DNA of 54,661 nucleotides from Magnetococcales bacterium WMHbin3 (GCA_002753185.1 PDZX01000024.1:1-54661), one strand, 5' to 3'. Positions 1-11,850 are shown, counted from the first letter of the stretch. Notes: generated by a model from the sequence alone, not told the origin. Numbers and translations are program-made.

Positions 1-302
1 GGTGGCGGCGGCTCCTTGGGCGGCGGCGGGGGTTGTTTCGGCGGCTCCGGCTTGGGCGGCTCCGGCTTGGGCGGCTCCGGCTTGGGCGGCTCCGGCTTGG
101 GCGGCTCCGGCTTCGGGGTGGGGGCCTTTTTCGGCTCCCTGGCCAGGGATTCACTCGGCGGTTTCTTGGGCATCTCCACCAGTTGCACGGCCATCACCGG
201 CGGCGGAGGAGGAGGAGGCTGCTGAATGGGCACAAGAAAAAACACCACCATGATCAACAGATGGAGTGCAAAGGAACTCAGCAGCGTGATACGCGACGGC
301 AT
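1..302 (-). CDS. tolA: TolA/TonB-like envelope protein, N-terminal part (runs off window)
   Basis: Only the first 100 or so residues are present; the gene continues beyond base 1. They begin MPSRITLLSS, then one hydrophobic helix (about residues 8-25), then a Pro-rich stretch with a five-fold PKPEP repeat encoded by 15-bp direct repeats. A single N-terminal anchor followed by a long periplasmic spacer is the TolA/TonB plan. It starts 4 bases after the tolR stop, so it is read as the third subunit of the TolQRA complex, which links the inner membrane proton motive force to Pal and the outer membrane. The C-terminal Pal/TolB-binding domain is not visible, so TonB cannot be excluded from sequence alone; operon position favours TolA. 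Confidence 0.8.
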   Translation of the reverse strand, partial: MPSRITLLSSFALHLLIMVVFFLVPIQQPPPPPPPVMAVQLVEMPKKPPSESLAREPKKAPTPKPEPPKPEPPKPEPPKPEPPKPEPPKQPPPPPKEPPP

Positions 303-306
303 CTGA

Positions 307-735
307 TCAGCCAGGAGGCGGTTCGGTGATCAACCCGACACGGTCCACCCCAGCCTGCTGCAACTGGGACATGACCGCCATCACCGCGCCATACGCGGCA
401 TTCCGATCCCCACGCACGAAAACCGGGAAATTGGGATTGTTCGCGCGAATGGCCCGGATCTTGTCCGTCATCTCGGTCACCGTCACGGCCCGCTCCTCGA
501 TGTAGGTCGCGCCGTTCGCCGTCACGGAGATCACAAGAGGCTCATCGTTGGTGTTGATGGCGCTCGCCTGGGAGTCGGGCAGATTGACCTCCACTCCCTG
601 CGTCAACAACGGGGCGGTCACCATGAAGATCACCAGCAACACCAGCATGATGTCCACCATGGGGGTGACATTGATTTCGCTCATGGCTGTCAAGCGATCC
701 GAACCCGAACCGCCCATGCCCGTTCCCATGCCCAT
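307..735 (-). CDS. tolR: TolR, ExbD/TolR-family proton channel subunit
   Basis: The protein has 142 residues. After a short Gly/Met-rich N-terminus comes the family signature [22 protein letters not shown], a single transmembrane helix whose Asp (in VDIML) is the proton-responsive residue of ExbD/TolR proteins. A periplasmic domain with the usual VxVRGDRxAxYGxVM pattern follows. The ATG at 735 overlaps the tolQ stop (TGATG), so translation is probably coupled. It forms the inner-membrane motor with TolQ and TolA. Confidence 0.93.
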   Translation of the reverse strand: MGMGTGMGGSGSDRLTAMSEINVTPMVDIMLVLLVIFMVTAPLLTQGVEVNLPDSQASAINTNDEPLVISVTANGATYIEERAVTVTEMTDKIRAIRANNPNFPVFVRGDRNAAYGAVMAVMSQLQQAGVDRVGLITEPPPG

Positions 736-1433
736 CAGACCTGACTCCCGCGGCGCGAGGTCTGCCGCTCCAGAATGTTGAGAAACTCGGATCCGAAATT
801 GTCCATCTTCTGATGCTGACGCCGCAAATCGGCGGCATACTTGTTGTAGGCGATCACCGCCGGAATCGCCGCCACCAGCCCCATGGCCGTGGCGATCAGG
901 GCCTCGGCGATCCCAGGGGCCACCATGGTCAACGTCGTGGACTTCGCCCCGGCCAGACCCAGAAAGGAGTTCATGATCCCCCACACCGTGCCGAACAACC
1001 CGATGAACGGACTCGTGGAGCCTACCGTGGCCAGGAAGGTCAGCCCCCGGCCCAGATTGTCCACCTCCCGGTTCAGGGCCACGTTCATGGCGCGCCGCAC
1101 GTTGGTGAACAGGTCTCCCACCTCCGATACGCGCGTCCCGTTGCTCTCCCATCGTTTCCACTCCCGGAAGCCGGTCACGAACACCGTCACGATGGGACTC
1201 TCCGGCCACTCCTGCGCCGCCGTCTGATAGAGCTTGGCCACGCTGCCGCCGCTCCAGAAACGCTCCTCGAACTCGGCTGCGTCGCGGGAGACACGGCGGA
1301 AACGCCGGTACTTGTCGATGATGATGGCCCAGGAGACCACGGAGGCCGCCAACAGGGCCAGCATCACCAGTTTCACCACCGGTCCGGCCTGGACCACCAG
1401 ATCCCAAATGCTGTGCGATAATGCTTGGTTCAC
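735..1433 (-). CDS. tolQ: TolQ, MotA/TolQ/ExbB proton channel subunit
   Basis: The 232-residue protein has three transmembrane helices: about 20-40, then two close to 130-190 around the motif [20 protein letters not shown] and the following [19 protein letters not shown] helix. This is typical of TolQ, which forms the channel around the TolR helix. It overlaps ybgC by 4 bases upstream and tolR by 3 bases downstream, so the four genes form one transcription unit. Length and motifs match the family without gaps. Confidence 0.94.
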   Translation of the reverse strand: MNQALSHSIWDLVVQAGPVVKLVMLALLAASVVSWAIIIDKYRRFRRVSRDAAEFEERFWSGGSVAKLYQTAAQEWPESPIVTVFVTGFREWKRWESNGTRVSEVGDLFTNVRRAMNVALNREVDNLGRGLTFLATVGSTSPFIGLFGTVWGIMNSFLGLAGAKSTTLTMVAPGIAEALIATAMGLVAAIPAVIAYNKYAADLRRQHQKMDNFGSEFLNILERQTSRRGSQV

Positions 1434-1864
1434 GGTCGTTCTTCCATTAAGGTTTGCAGACGGTCGATGAGGTCCCCCGGAAAACGCGCCGGCTTGAAGT
1501 CGCGATCCACCAAGGCGATCCTGACCCGCGCCCGCACCAGGAGCCGCGCCCCGGTGATGGTTTGCGCCAGCGTCAGGCTCACCCGTTTCCGTTCCGACAA
1601 TATTACCGAAACATTCAGGCTGTCGTCCAGTCTTGCGGATGCCAGGAAGTCAATTTCCATGTTGGCGACGGCAAACAGCAGCCCCCTCTCCCGCCACAGC
1701 GCCTCCTGACCATACCCCAAATGGCGCAGCCATTCGGTGCGCGCCCGTTCCATGAAGCGCAGATAGCCGGCATGATAGACCACGCCCCCGGCATCGGTAT
1801 CCTCGTAATAGACCCGCACCGGCCAGCAGAACGCTCCATTCCGGCCATCCTCGGCCTGGCTCAT
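1430..1864 (-). CDS. ybgC: YbgC-family acyl-CoA thioesterase, Tol-Pal associated
   Basis: This is a hotdog-fold thioesterase of 144 residues. The catalytic motif VYYEDTDAGGVVYHAGYLRFMERAR, with the active Asp in DTDAGG, lies near the N-terminus. The family hydrolyses acyl-CoA or acyl-ACP esters and is a regular first gene of tol-pal operons, as here. The start MSQAED at 1864 is preferred because AAGGAG lies 9 bases upstream; the frame stays open to a TTG at 1906 with no good ribosome site. Its end overlaps the start of tolQ. Confidence 0.9.
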   Translation of the reverse strand: MSQAEDGRNGAFCWPVRVYYEDTDAGGVVYHAGYLRFMERARTEWLRHLGYGQEALWRERGLLFAVANMEIDFLASARLDDSLNVSVILSERKRVSLTLAQTITGARLLVRARVRIALVDRDFKPARFPGDLIDRLQTLMEERP

Positions 1865-2038
1865 GACCCTCGACTCCTTCCCGTCTCGATTTGAATCGCA
1901 TTTCAACCCATGCTAGCAGATCACGCGGCGACAAGGGAGTCCGTTTCGCCCACGCGCTCCATTTTCCTGGCACGGATTTTGTGACAATAATGAAAGAGAC
2001 GCTTTTTTGACATTAACAATACCCGGAAACCACGATTC
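1865..2038. promoter_or_regulatory. Divergent intergenic region ybgC / gcvPA
   Basis: This 174-bp gap separates the leftward tol operon from the rightward gcvPA operon and must hold both promoters. A TTGACA hexamer occurs at about 2007-2012 but lies only about 26 bases from the gcvPA ATG, so no confident promoter pair can be assigned. No Shine-Dalgarno is obvious before gcvPA (only CGGAAA). I see no glycine-riboswitch-like paired aptamer; the gap is too short for one. Confidence 0.4.
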
Positions 2039-3403
2039 ATGCCGTTCATACCCCATACCCCTGCCGACATCGCGGCGATGTTGCTCCAGATTGGCGCCCC
2101 AAACCTGGACTCCCTCTTCGACGAAATCCCCGCCGAATTGCGCTGCCCGCCGTTGCGCCTCCCGCCCGCCATGAACGAAATGGCGGTGACCCGCCTGATG
2201 CGCGAGCGGGCCGGCTCCAAACCCAACGGACTCTGTTTCATCGGGGCCGGGGCCTACGAGCATCACATCCCTGCGGCGGTCTGGGAGATCGCCGCCCGCG
2301 GGGAGTTTCTGACCGCCTATACCCCCTACCAGGCCGAGGCCAGCCAGGGCACGTTGCAGGTCCTCTTCGAATTTCAGACCATGATGGCCGGCCTGACCGG
2401 CATGGATGCCGCCAACGCCTCCATGTACGACGGCGCCAGCGCCCTGGCCGAGGCGGCGCTCATGGCGGTGCGCGCCCACGAGGGCAAGGGGCGGAAACTC
2501 CTCATCCCCACTTCGGTCCATCCCCTCTACCGGAGGGTGGTGCATACCCTGACCCGCCACCAGGAGATCGAGGTGATCGAACTCCCCTTCGACCCCGTCG
2601 AGGGAAGGGTCTCCCCCAGCGCCTTGAACCATTATCGCGGACGGGGCATCGCCGCCTTGGTCATCCCGCAACCCAACTTTTTCGGCATCCTGGAAGAGGC
2701 CGACGAACTGACCAACTGGGCCAGACGGGAGGGCGCCCTGGTGATCGGCCTGGTCAATCCCGTCGCCCTCGGCCTGCTCGCCCCGCCCGGCGACTGGGGC
2801 GATACCGGGGCCGACATCGCCTGCGGCGAGGGTCAACCCCTGGGGGCGCCGCTGGCCTCCGGCGGACCCTATTTCGGGTTCCTTGGCTGCCGCCAGGAGC
2901 TGCTCCGCCAGATGCCGGGACGCATCGTCGGCCGCACGCTGGACGCCGCCGGCGCCCCCGGCTTCATCCTGACCCTCCAGGCCCGCGAACAGCACATCCG
3001 CCGCTCCCGCGCCACCTCCAACATCTGCACCAATCAGGGCATCATGACCATCGCCGCCGCCATCCATCTCTCCCTGCTCGGCCCCGACGGGCTGGCCAGG
3101 GTCGCGGCGGCCTGTCATGCCAACACCCTGGCCCTGACCGACCGGCTCCTGGAGATCCCCGGCGTGACCCGCATCTTCACCGGCCCCGTCTTCCACGAAA
3201 TCGCCCTGCGCCTCCCCAAGCCCTCCCGCCCGGTGCTGAGCCAACTCGCCCGCCTGGGCATCCAGGGGGGATATCGCCTGGAAGAGCACTACCCGAAACT
3301 CGCCAAGGGCATCCTGACCTGCGCCACCGAAACCCGCACCCGGGCCGACATCGATCTCTACGCCTCCACCCTGACCTGGGTTCTGAACGTGAAGGACGCA
3401 TGA
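2039..3403 (+). CDS. gcvPA: Glycine dehydrogenase (decarboxylating) subunit 1
   Basis: At 454 residues this matches the N-terminal half of P-protein in organisms with a split GcvP. It begins [15 protein letters not shown], and contains the [15 protein letters not shown] and [14 protein letters not shown] motifs and a [10 protein letters not shown] segment, all characteristic of GcvPA. With GcvPB it forms the PLP-dependent P-protein that decarboxylates glycine and passes the aminomethyl group to the lipoyl arm of GcvH. gcvPB starts 1 base after its stop codon. gcvT and gcvH are not in the window, so the rest of the glycine cleavage system must lie elsewhere. Confidence 0.95.
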   Translation: MPFIPHTPADIAAMLLQIGAPNLDSLFDEIPAELRCPPLRLPPAMNEMAVTRLMRERAGSKPNGLCFIGAGAYEHHIPAAVWEIAARGEFLTAYTPYQAEASQGTLQVLFEFQTMMAGLTGMDAANASMYDGASALAEAALMAVRAHEGKGRKLLIPTSVHPLYRRVVHTLTRHQEIEVIELPFDPVEGRVSPSALNHYRGRGIAALVIPQPNFFGILEEADELTNWARREGALVIGLVNPVALGLLAPPGDWGDTGADIACGEGQPLGAPLASGGPYFGFLGCRQELLRQMPGRIVGRTLDAAGAPGFILTLQAREQHIRRSRATSNICTNQGIMTIAAAIHLSLLGPDGLARVAAACHANTLALTDRLLEIPGVTRIFTGPVFHEIALRLPKPSRPVLSQLARLGIQGGYRLEEHYPKLAKGILTCATETRTRADIDLYASTLTWVLNVKDA

Positions 3404-3404
3404 C

Positions 3405-6205
<2,801 letters not shown>

Positions 6206-6274
6206 CGGGCGGGTTTCGTGATAGGCTGGGCGATAAGGAATAACCTGTCGCCGCAACACACACTGGGAGTCTCC

Positions 6275-6733
6275 ATGGTCAAGGAACCGGAAGCGAAAAA
6301 GATCCCGCCGCAACTCGTCAAGATCGGCGTGGTTGCCAAACGTCTCGGCATCTCCATTCGTACCATTCACATGTACGAACGGGAAAGGCTGTTCATTTCG
6401 CACAAGAATCTCGCGGGAACCCGGCTGTTCACCGAGCGGGATGTCGAGTGGCTGGAAGAGATCCGCCGCATGATCAAATCCAGCATCAGCATCGCCGGGA
6501 TTCGCGCCCTGCTGGCCCTGATCCCCTGCTGGGACGTGACGAAATGTCCCCACGCCTCCCGCAAGGAGTGCCCTTCCTTGCGGGACAACGACCATCCCTG
6601 CTGGAGTAACAAAGAGAGCAAGTGCTTCCAATCAAACGCCATCTGCCGGACCTGCGACGTCTACGAGATGCGCTTCCGCATTCGTGACCTCAAGGGGTAT
6701 ACCGATATCCGCATGAAGACCGTCATCGAATAG
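6275..6733 (+). CDS. MerR-family regulator with Cys-rich C-terminal domain
   Basis: The start at 6275 is chosen because GGGAG lies 6 bases upstream; the frame could extend to 6218. The 152-residue protein has a MerR helix-turn-helix (about residues 14-75: KIGVVAKRLGISIRTIHMYER, then the GTRLFTERDVEWL wing). It then has an unusual tail with seven cysteines at 85, 91, 99, 109, 117, 124 and 127. Known MerR metal sensors use two or three Cys, so this looks like a metal or iron-sulphur binding effector domain; that is inference. It sits between eno and the S49 peptidase on the same strand, with a 5-base gap to the latter, so it may regulate that operon. The ligand is unknown. Confidence 0.8.
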   Translation: MVKEPEAKKIPPQLVKIGVVAKRLGISIRTIHMYERERLFISHKNLAGTRLFTERDVEWLEEIRRMIKSSISIAGIRALLALIPCWDVTKCPHASRKECPSLRDNDHPCWSNKESKCFQSNAICRTCDVYEMRFRIRDLKGYTDIRMKTVIE

Positions 6734-6738
6734 CCGCC

Positions 6739-7758
6739 ATGGACAAGAACGAACCCCTGCTTTCCGAGGATCCCGGTCCCTTCGAGACCGATGAGGGCAA
6801 CTGGCTGGAACGGGTGGAGGCCAACCGCGCCCGTGAGCGTCAGGTGCTGGAACGCCTCCTGCTGGCCAACCTGGAAGAACAGAAACGGACGCGGGTCGGC
6901 AAAAACTGGTTCCGTCTCTTCATTGCCGCCTATCTGGTGGTCGTGCTGTGGCTGGGCGCCATCCAGGAGTACGATTTGAAGTCGTTTTCCGGACGGCACA
7001 AGCACACCGCCGTGGTGGACCTGCGCGGGGTCATCATGGAGGGGACGCAATGGAGCGCGGACAATGTCATCAAGGGGCTGAACGCCGCCTTCGATCATCC
7101 GGACACCGTGGGGGTGGTCCTGCGCATCAACTCCCCCGGCGGCAGTCCGGTGCAGTCCGGCCAGATTCACGACGAGTTGCTGCGCCTGCAAAAGCAGCAT
7201 CCCGATACCCCTCTGTACGCGGCCCTGGAGGACATGTGCGCCTCTGGGGGCTATTACGTGGCCGCAGCGATCCCCAAGATCTACGCGGACAAGGCGACCA
7301 TGGTGGGTTCCATCGGCGTGCTGCTGCAGGCGTTCGGCCTCCAGCAAACCCTGGAAAAACTGGGCATGGAGAGCCGCATGATGACCGCCGGCAGGCACAA
7401 GGCCATGCTGGATCCCTTCAAGCCCCTGGATCCCGCCGACAAACAACATTATCAAGGTTTGCTCAACCACATCCACGAGCAGTTCATCAAGGCGGTGGAG
7501 AACGGTCGCGGCGACCGCCTCAAGGCGGGCCGGGAGGAGCTGTTCCAGGGTCTGATCTGGACCGGCGAGGATGCGGTCAAACTCGGCCTGATCGACGGCA
7601 TCGGCTCCACCTCCTGGATCGCCAGGCAGATGATCAAGCAGGAACGGATCGTCGATTTCACCCGCAAGGAGGACGTCTTGACCCGCTTCGCCAAGGGGAT
7701 GACCGAGGCGATCCGCAACTCCCTGCCCGTGACCGACGCTGGTTGGCAGTGGCGATGA
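6739..7758 (+). CDS. S49-family signal peptide peptidase, SppA-like
   Basis: This is a 339-residue membrane-anchored peptidase with one transmembrane helix at about 57-74 and a periplasmic S49 domain. The substrate-binding NSPGGSPVQS motif, the nucleophile S169 in CASGGYYVA, the MVGSIGV segment and the catalytic-dyad Lys candidate K221 (GRHKAMLDPF) are all present. The family degrades cleaved signal peptides and other membrane peptides. The first 50 residues are a charged cytoplasmic extension. It follows the MerR gene by 5 bases, and the ribosome site before its ATG is weak, which suggests coupling. Confidence 0.88.
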   Translation: MDKNEPLLSEDPGPFETDEGNWLERVEANRARERQVLERLLLANLEEQKRTRVGKNWFRLFIAAYLVVVLWLGAIQEYDLKSFSGRHKHTAVVDLRGVIMEGTQWSADNVIKGLNAAFDHPDTVGVVLRINSPGGSPVQSGQIHDELLRLQKQHPDTPLYAALEDMCASGGYYVAAAIPKIYADKATMVGSIGVLLQAFGLQQTLEKLGMESRMMTAGRHKAMLDPFKPLDPADKQHYQGLLNHIHEQFIKAVENGRGDRLKAGREELFQGLIWTGEDAVKLGLIDGIGSTSWIARQMIKQERIVDFTRKEDVLTRFAKGMTEAIRNSLPVTDAGWQWR

Positions 7759-7794
7759 GTATTAATTATGCAACACAACAGCAGGAACAATTAA

Positions 7795-8442
7795 ATGCCA
7801 ATTAAAAAATCTTTTATCTGCATGCTTGGCGTGACATGCTTGCTTGGAATTGCAACGCCCGCCCATGCCGCCTCCTATGGCCATGTGGAAGCCTGGGAGG
7901 TGACTTCCAGCGTGGAGGTGAGCCATACCGAAAAATGGGAGGATCGCAACGAGGAGTGGTCCCTCAAGGCCCAGGGGAAAATCCGCATCCACAGCTCCAT
8001 GCCCGGCAACATGCGCTTTCAGTGGGGGGGCGTTGACCTGAGCCGCGGCATTCCCACCCGTGCCGAGGATGCCTATCCCGGCAAGGGAACAGCGCAAATC
8101 CGCTACCGTCTGGAACAGGTGCATCTGAGCGCCAGCATGCCCGGCGGCGTGACCGAATGCACCTTCCAGGGAGAGGTCCCCTATCAGGCGACGATCATGG
8201 CCATGCCGGGGCAACCGCTGTTCGGCGGCGCCCAGCCCCTGCTGCCCCAGGAAATGACCTGCAAACGCTCCGGCGAAGCCGAACTGCCCGAACGGGTGGC
8301 GGTTTCGATTCCTACCAATTGCGATCAGAGCGCCCCCCTCCAGGAGGCCGGGGGCAAATTGACCCTGACTGCGACCTGCGAGCAGAATGGCTACCGCATC
8401 ACCCAACGCCTGGAAGCCACACCCGTGACAGCGGGACGTTGA
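7795..8442 (+). CDS. Secreted protein of unknown function
   Basis: I do not recognise this family. The 215-residue protein starts with a clean signal peptide, cleaved after about residue 25 (ATPAHA-ASYGH). The mature part is predicted to be mostly beta strand and has four cysteines, which may form disulphides in the periplasm. AGGA lies 9 bases before the ATG. The next gene starts 15 bases after its stop and encodes an OmpA-type protein, followed by a third secreted protein, so the three form a probable envelope operon. Confidence 0.75.
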   Translation: MPIKKSFICMLGVTCLLGIATPAHAASYGHVEAWEVTSSVEVSHTEKWEDRNEEWSLKAQGKIRIHSSMPGNMRFQWGGVDLSRGIPTRAEDAYPGKGTAQIRYRLEQVHLSASMPGGVTECTFQGEVPYQATIMAMPGQPLFGGAQPLLPQEMTCKRSGEAELPERVAVSIPTNCDQSAPLQEAGGKLTLTATCEQNGYRITQRLEATPVTAGR

Positions 8443-8457
8443 TCGGAGAAATGGCTC

Positions 8458-9672
8458 ATGAAGCTGCCCGCGACCCTCCTGGCCCTGCTCCTGACCCTGC
8501 CCGGCATGGCCCTGGCGCAAGAACTGCCGTCCGGATTTCCCAAGATCCCCGCGCTCAAGGTGGAAGCGGGAACCTTGCGGGAAGAGGCGTTCGGCGAGGC
8601 GGAAATCCCGCTGCCCAAACGCGACTCCCCCCATCTGGTGCGCGGCAGACACTGGAACGCCATCCTGGATTTTACCGGCGTCCCGGAGGAGACCCCCGCA
8701 GCAGAGGTGTGGAAACTGCTAAAACCGTCGTTTGCCGGCGCGAACTGGGAAGTGGTGCATGAGTTCCCCGACAGCTCCCCCCTGGCGGTGACGTTGCGCC
8801 TGCGCCGGGATGGCAGGGAGCTTTGGGGCTACCTGGAGATCGGCCAGCCACGGGAAATGCGCGTGCAACTGGTGGAAACCGGGGCGAGCGCACGTAAGCA
8901 CACCTTGAAACCCCCTGCCGCCAAACCCGAGGCCCTGGCCGACGCCAACGGCGATTTCCCTTTTCTGACGCCGTTGCCAGGCTCGGCCCTCTTCGATGGC
9001 GGCCACGGCAAGGCCCCCTTGCGCATCGCCATCGACGACTCCGGCCAGGAACAAATGGTGGGCCAGGAACATTGGTATCGTCACTACCGGGCGCCCGCCA
9101 ACGGGGTCTCCACCCTGGAGTTCATGGCCGTCTACCGCGAAGCGCTGACCAGCGCGGGCTGGAACATCGTCTGGCCCCCGGCCACCCTGGACCGGGAGAG
9201 CCAGGGTATGATCGCCCATTACGCCAAGAATGGCCGCGATGTGTGGGCCGTTCTGCACGGTGGCGAGGATTACGCCTTTCAGGTGGCAGACGCCGCCAGG
9301 GGAGAGGATTGGACCGCCCAACTCAAACGCGACTGCCGGGTACCCCTGTACGGGGTGCTGTTCGAGTTCGACAAGGCGGCCTTGCGCCCCGAATCCGAAT
9401 CGACCCTCGCCAGGGCGCGGGACACCCTCGCGGCGCTGCCCACACTGGCGGTGGAGGTGCAGGGCCATACGGACAATGTCGGCTCCGACGGCTACAACGT
9501 CAAACTTTCGGGGGCCAGGGCCGCCAGCGTGATGCAATGGCTGACTGGACATGGCATCCCGGCGGCGCGCTTGACCGCCCGTGGCCTCGGCAAGTCGCAA
9601 CCCGTGGCGGACAACGGCAGCGAGGAAGGCAGGGCGCGCAACCGCCGGGTGGAACTGGCTTGCCGCAAATGA
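8458..9672 (+). CDS. Secreted protein with C-terminal OmpA-like peptidoglycan-binding domain
   Basis: The 404-residue protein has a signal peptide (cut near ALA-QE, residue 20), an N-terminal region of about 270 residues that I cannot assign, and an OmpA_C domain from about residue 298 to the end. That domain shows LFEFDKAALRPES, QGHTDNVGSDGYNVKLSGARA (the Asp and Arg that hold diaminopimelate in this family) and the final RNRRVEL. It should bind peptidoglycan non-covalently. It lies between two other secreted proteins. Confidence 0.88.
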   Translation: MKLPATLLALLLTLPGMALAQELPSGFPKIPALKVEAGTLREEAFGEAEIPLPKRDSPHLVRGRHWNAILDFTGVPEETPAAEVWKLLKPSFAGANWEVVHEFPDSSPLAVTLRLRRDGRELWGYLEIGQPREMRVQLVETGASARKHTLKPPAAKPEALADANGDFPFLTPLPGSALFDGGHGKAPLRIAIDDSGQEQMVGQEHWYRHYRAPANGVSTLEFMAVYREALTSAGWNIVWPPATLDRESQGMIAHYAKNGRDVWAVLHGGEDYAFQVADAARGEDWTAQLKRDCRVPLYGVLFEFDKAALRPESESTLARARDTLAALPTLAVEVQGHTDNVGSDGYNVKLSGARAASVMQWLTGHGIPAARLTARGLGKSQPVADNGSEEGRARNRRVELACRK

Positions 9673-9698
9673 CCCATCGACCGGCAGGGAGGAGTGGC

Positions 9699-10883
9699 AT
9701 GGCAAGGCGTCGTGGAATGAACTCCGTGCGTGTTTTCGGCCTGGCCGCCTTGAGCCTGGCGCTCTGCTTGCCGCTTCCGGGGGAGACGAAGGAAAAACCC
9801 CAATTCATGCTGCCAGATACCAAAGTCTCCCAGGCGCCGGGTGACGAACGGGTCGAGGGATCCTCCGTGGCCTCGTCATTGGCCACCAGCCTGCACTACC
9901 GCTTCAAGAGTTGCGCTTCCACCTTGACCATGGACGATTTGAGAATGCTGATCGGTTTTGAAAAACAACGCGAGATGTTGGGCGGCGGTGACCCGGCGCT
10001 GTTGGGCGAGATCAGCGACGCCATGGGACGCAAAGGCCTGCTGGTGACCAGCACGCTCCATATGTCGCCTGCGGGCAACAGCTTGAACGTCCACGTGTTC
10101 GACAAATCCGGGAAGAGCCTCGGCCAGGGCACGGCTTCCTGCAACGGAAATTGCTCCAGGTTTGACCTCACCAAGGAGGTTGTCGCGCAACTGCCGGATT
10201 TCTGCCATCCCCAATGGTTTGGAAGCTTGAAATATCAATATAGAGAGTTTTTCGATACCAAACATCATGCCGAGACGGACGATGGCACGGAAGACGCCCT
10301 GACCGACCACTTCTACCAGATGGATGTGGAGGTCCGCTTGACGCCCGACGGGATGGAGGACCAACTCAAGGCCGAAATCGTCGCCAAGCCTTCCGGACCC
10401 TCCAAGGTGGAGACCCGCCGCGTGGCGTCCGCCTTGTGCGGCGGGGGCGACGACGGGGGAGAAGAGAAGGAGGTGAAAGGGGGGTATCGTGAAACCTTCA
10501 CCATGTCCAATACCATGGGCGCCCCCATGTGCGAACAGGATGCCTGCACCGGCACCGCGAGCGTGGTCACCGATCCGGTCAAGGGGCAATTTTCCATCTC
10601 TCCCAGGATCGGTCCCATCCGGTATCATGTGCATTCGTCATGGCACAAGGAGACCATCCATTGCGGCAAGAACCAAAAGGAGAATGGCGAGGATCAGGTC
10701 GAAGGCAATTGGCCCGGCAGTTCGCAAATCTCCCTGGAAGGGTCCTTTGCCCCGGATCAGACGACCATCACCGCCACCGGCGGGATTCGGCAGGACGGCA
10801 AGGACAAACAATCCGCCACCGTCCTCGAGTCCTGGGATGCCAACCTGCAAAGCAGACCATTGATCGAATATCTCGTGAAATAG
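9699..10883 (+). CDS. Secreted protein of unknown function
   Basis: The 394-residue protein has a signal peptide (hydrophobic core VFGLAALSLALCLPL, cleavage near residue 30). The ATG at 9699 follows AGGGAGGAG by a few bases; an ATG six codons later is also possible. Ten or so cysteines in the mature part suggest disulphide bonds. I recognise no domain. Its N-terminal half (about 60-160) has an alternating strand/helix pattern, and the C-terminal half contains an acidic linker (GGGDDGGEEKEV). It is the last gene of the three-gene secreted cluster. Confidence 0.7.
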   Translation: MARRRGMNSVRVFGLAALSLALCLPLPGETKEKPQFMLPDTKVSQAPGDERVEGSSVASSLATSLHYRFKSCASTLTMDDLRMLIGFEKQREMLGGGDPALLGEISDAMGRKGLLVTSTLHMSPAGNSLNVHVFDKSGKSLGQGTASCNGNCSRFDLTKEVVAQLPDFCHPQWFGSLKYQYREFFDTKHHAETDDGTEDALTDHFYQMDVEVRLTPDGMEDQLKAEIVAKPSGPSKVETRRVASALCGGGDDGGEEKEVKGGYRETFTMSNTMGAPMCEQDACTGTASVVTDPVKGQFSISPRIGPIRYHVHSSWHKETIHCGKNQKENGEDQVEGNWPGSSQISLEGSFAPDQTTITATGGIRQDGKDKQSATVLESWDANLQSRPLIEYLVK

Positions 10884-10938
10884 GGGGGGGCTTGAGAATC
10901 GTCGAAGCCCAGTCCCGAAAAATGACGATTACAGATTA

Positions 10939-10980
10939 TTGGCTTGACACTTGCCAAAAATTAACCTACAAGATAACCCA
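10939..10980 (+). promoter_or_regulatory. Promoter and putative operator of the TAC operon; leaderless start
   Basis: A perfect -35 TTGACA (10944-10949) is followed after 17 bp by TACAAG (10967-10972, 4 of 6 to the -10 consensus). The toxin ATG begins at 10980, where transcription should start, so the mRNA is probably leaderless; no Shine-Dalgarno is present. An inverted repeat TTGGC (10939-10943) / GCCAA (10953-10957) surrounds the -35 box and is a candidate operator for the downstream antitoxin. Confidence 0.55.
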
Positions 10981-11399
10981 TGATCCTACGCAATGTCACC
11001 AAGGCTCCTGGTCCTTGGACGATCCTGGCTGCCTGCGATGACCGTCAAGAGTGCCAATTGCTACGGTTTCTCGACGAACTCCCCGCGCAGTATCAGGGAT
11101 CCAGGCAGAGTCTGTTGGCGCTGCTCAGGTCGATTGCCGATGGCACCAGAAATCCCCGCCATTTGCCGGACGACAAGAGCCATTTGATTAACAACGACTA
11201 TGGGATTTGGGAATTTATTGCAGGAAAAATTAGAGTTTTATGGTTCTATGATTCTGAAAAAATTATCCTTTGTTAAAATGCATTTCTAAAAACAACAAAT
11301 AAAACTCCAAAACTTGAAATCAAGATAGCGATCTCAAATAAAAACAGATACGAAGCACACAAAATATCGAATGAGATCACAATACTGCCAGACAAATAA
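10980..11399 (+). pseudogene. higB: HigB/RelE-like toxin of a TAC operon, interrupted by in-frame TAA
   Basis: The first 98 codons encode a HigB-type RelE-fold toxin (LLRFLDELPAQYQ, then GIWEFIAGKIRVLWFYDSEKIIL). TAA at 11274-11276 then stops it. With no change of frame, codons 100-139 continue NAFLKTTNKTPKLEIKIAI up to TAA at 11397-11399, and this matches the C-terminal strand that HigB proteins end with (AFxKxxxKTPxxxIxxA). One nonsense change, for example TTA Leu to TAA, explains it. The lost strand carries the conserved Lys of the RelE/HigB fold, so the 98-residue product is probably inactive. The downstream partners are intact. Sequence error or read-through are alternatives. Confidence 0.75.
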
Positions 11400-11406
11400 G
11401 GAGTTG

Positions 11407-11850
11407 ATGATGAGCACGACATCCTTTGCGGATCTTTTTGCCGAAGCGGAGAAACATGACACCTATTGGAAGGAACGGGTCATTCTGGAGTTCACGACCG
11501 ACCTCTACCAGGCCATGCAAAGAAAAAAATTGACCAAAAAGGAGTTTGCCGAACTGTTGGGCGTCTCTCCACCACAAGTCTCCAAAATTTTCCGAGGCGA
11601 AGGCAATTTTACCGTCGAGAGCATGGTGCGCTGGGCCAATGCCCTCGATTGTCAGATCAAAGTGCATGTTGGGCCAAAGGATAAGAGCGTCCGTATTTGC
11701 GACGCATCAGATGGTTCTTGTTGCCATGTATCCAATGCCGCCTCGGATTGGACGCTCTACCAGACCCCCCTGGACACACAACCCGAAGTGCCCTTGACCT
11801 ATCAATCCCAGGTGAGCCACCTGGATGATGCACAACGGTTCGCGGCATGA
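11407..11850 (+). CDS. higA: HigA-like antitoxin with C-terminal extension (probable chaperone-addiction domain)
   Basis: This 147- or 148-residue protein starts at tandem ATGs (11407, 11410) behind AAGGAG. It has an XRE helix-turn-helix at about residues 38-76 (LTKKEFAELLGVSPPQVSKIFRGEGNFT). A tail of about 60 residues follows, ending in SDWTLYQTPLDTQPEVPLTY. In chaperone-addicted TAC systems such as Mycobacterium tuberculosis HigBA-Rv1957, the antitoxin carries such a C-terminal extension that a SecB-like chaperone must bind for stability. The tail, the similar total length and the chaperone gene directly after it (4-base overlap) support that reading. Confidence 0.8.
   Translation: MMSTTSFADLFAEAEKHDTYWKERVILEFTTDLYQAMQRKKLTKKEFAELLGVSPPQVSKIFRGEGNFTVESMVRWANALDCQIKVHVGPKDKSVRICDASDGSCCHVSNAASDWTLYQTPLDTQPEVPLTYQSQVSHLDDAQRFAA

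Noticed and set aside
2..329. Several short plus-strand frames rich in Ala/Gly at the left edge
   Set aside because: They are shadows of the Pro-rich TolA repeats on the minus strand.
1865..2038. Glycine riboswitch before gcvPA
   Set aside because: The gap is too short for the tandem aptamer, and the conserved aptamer cores are not visible.
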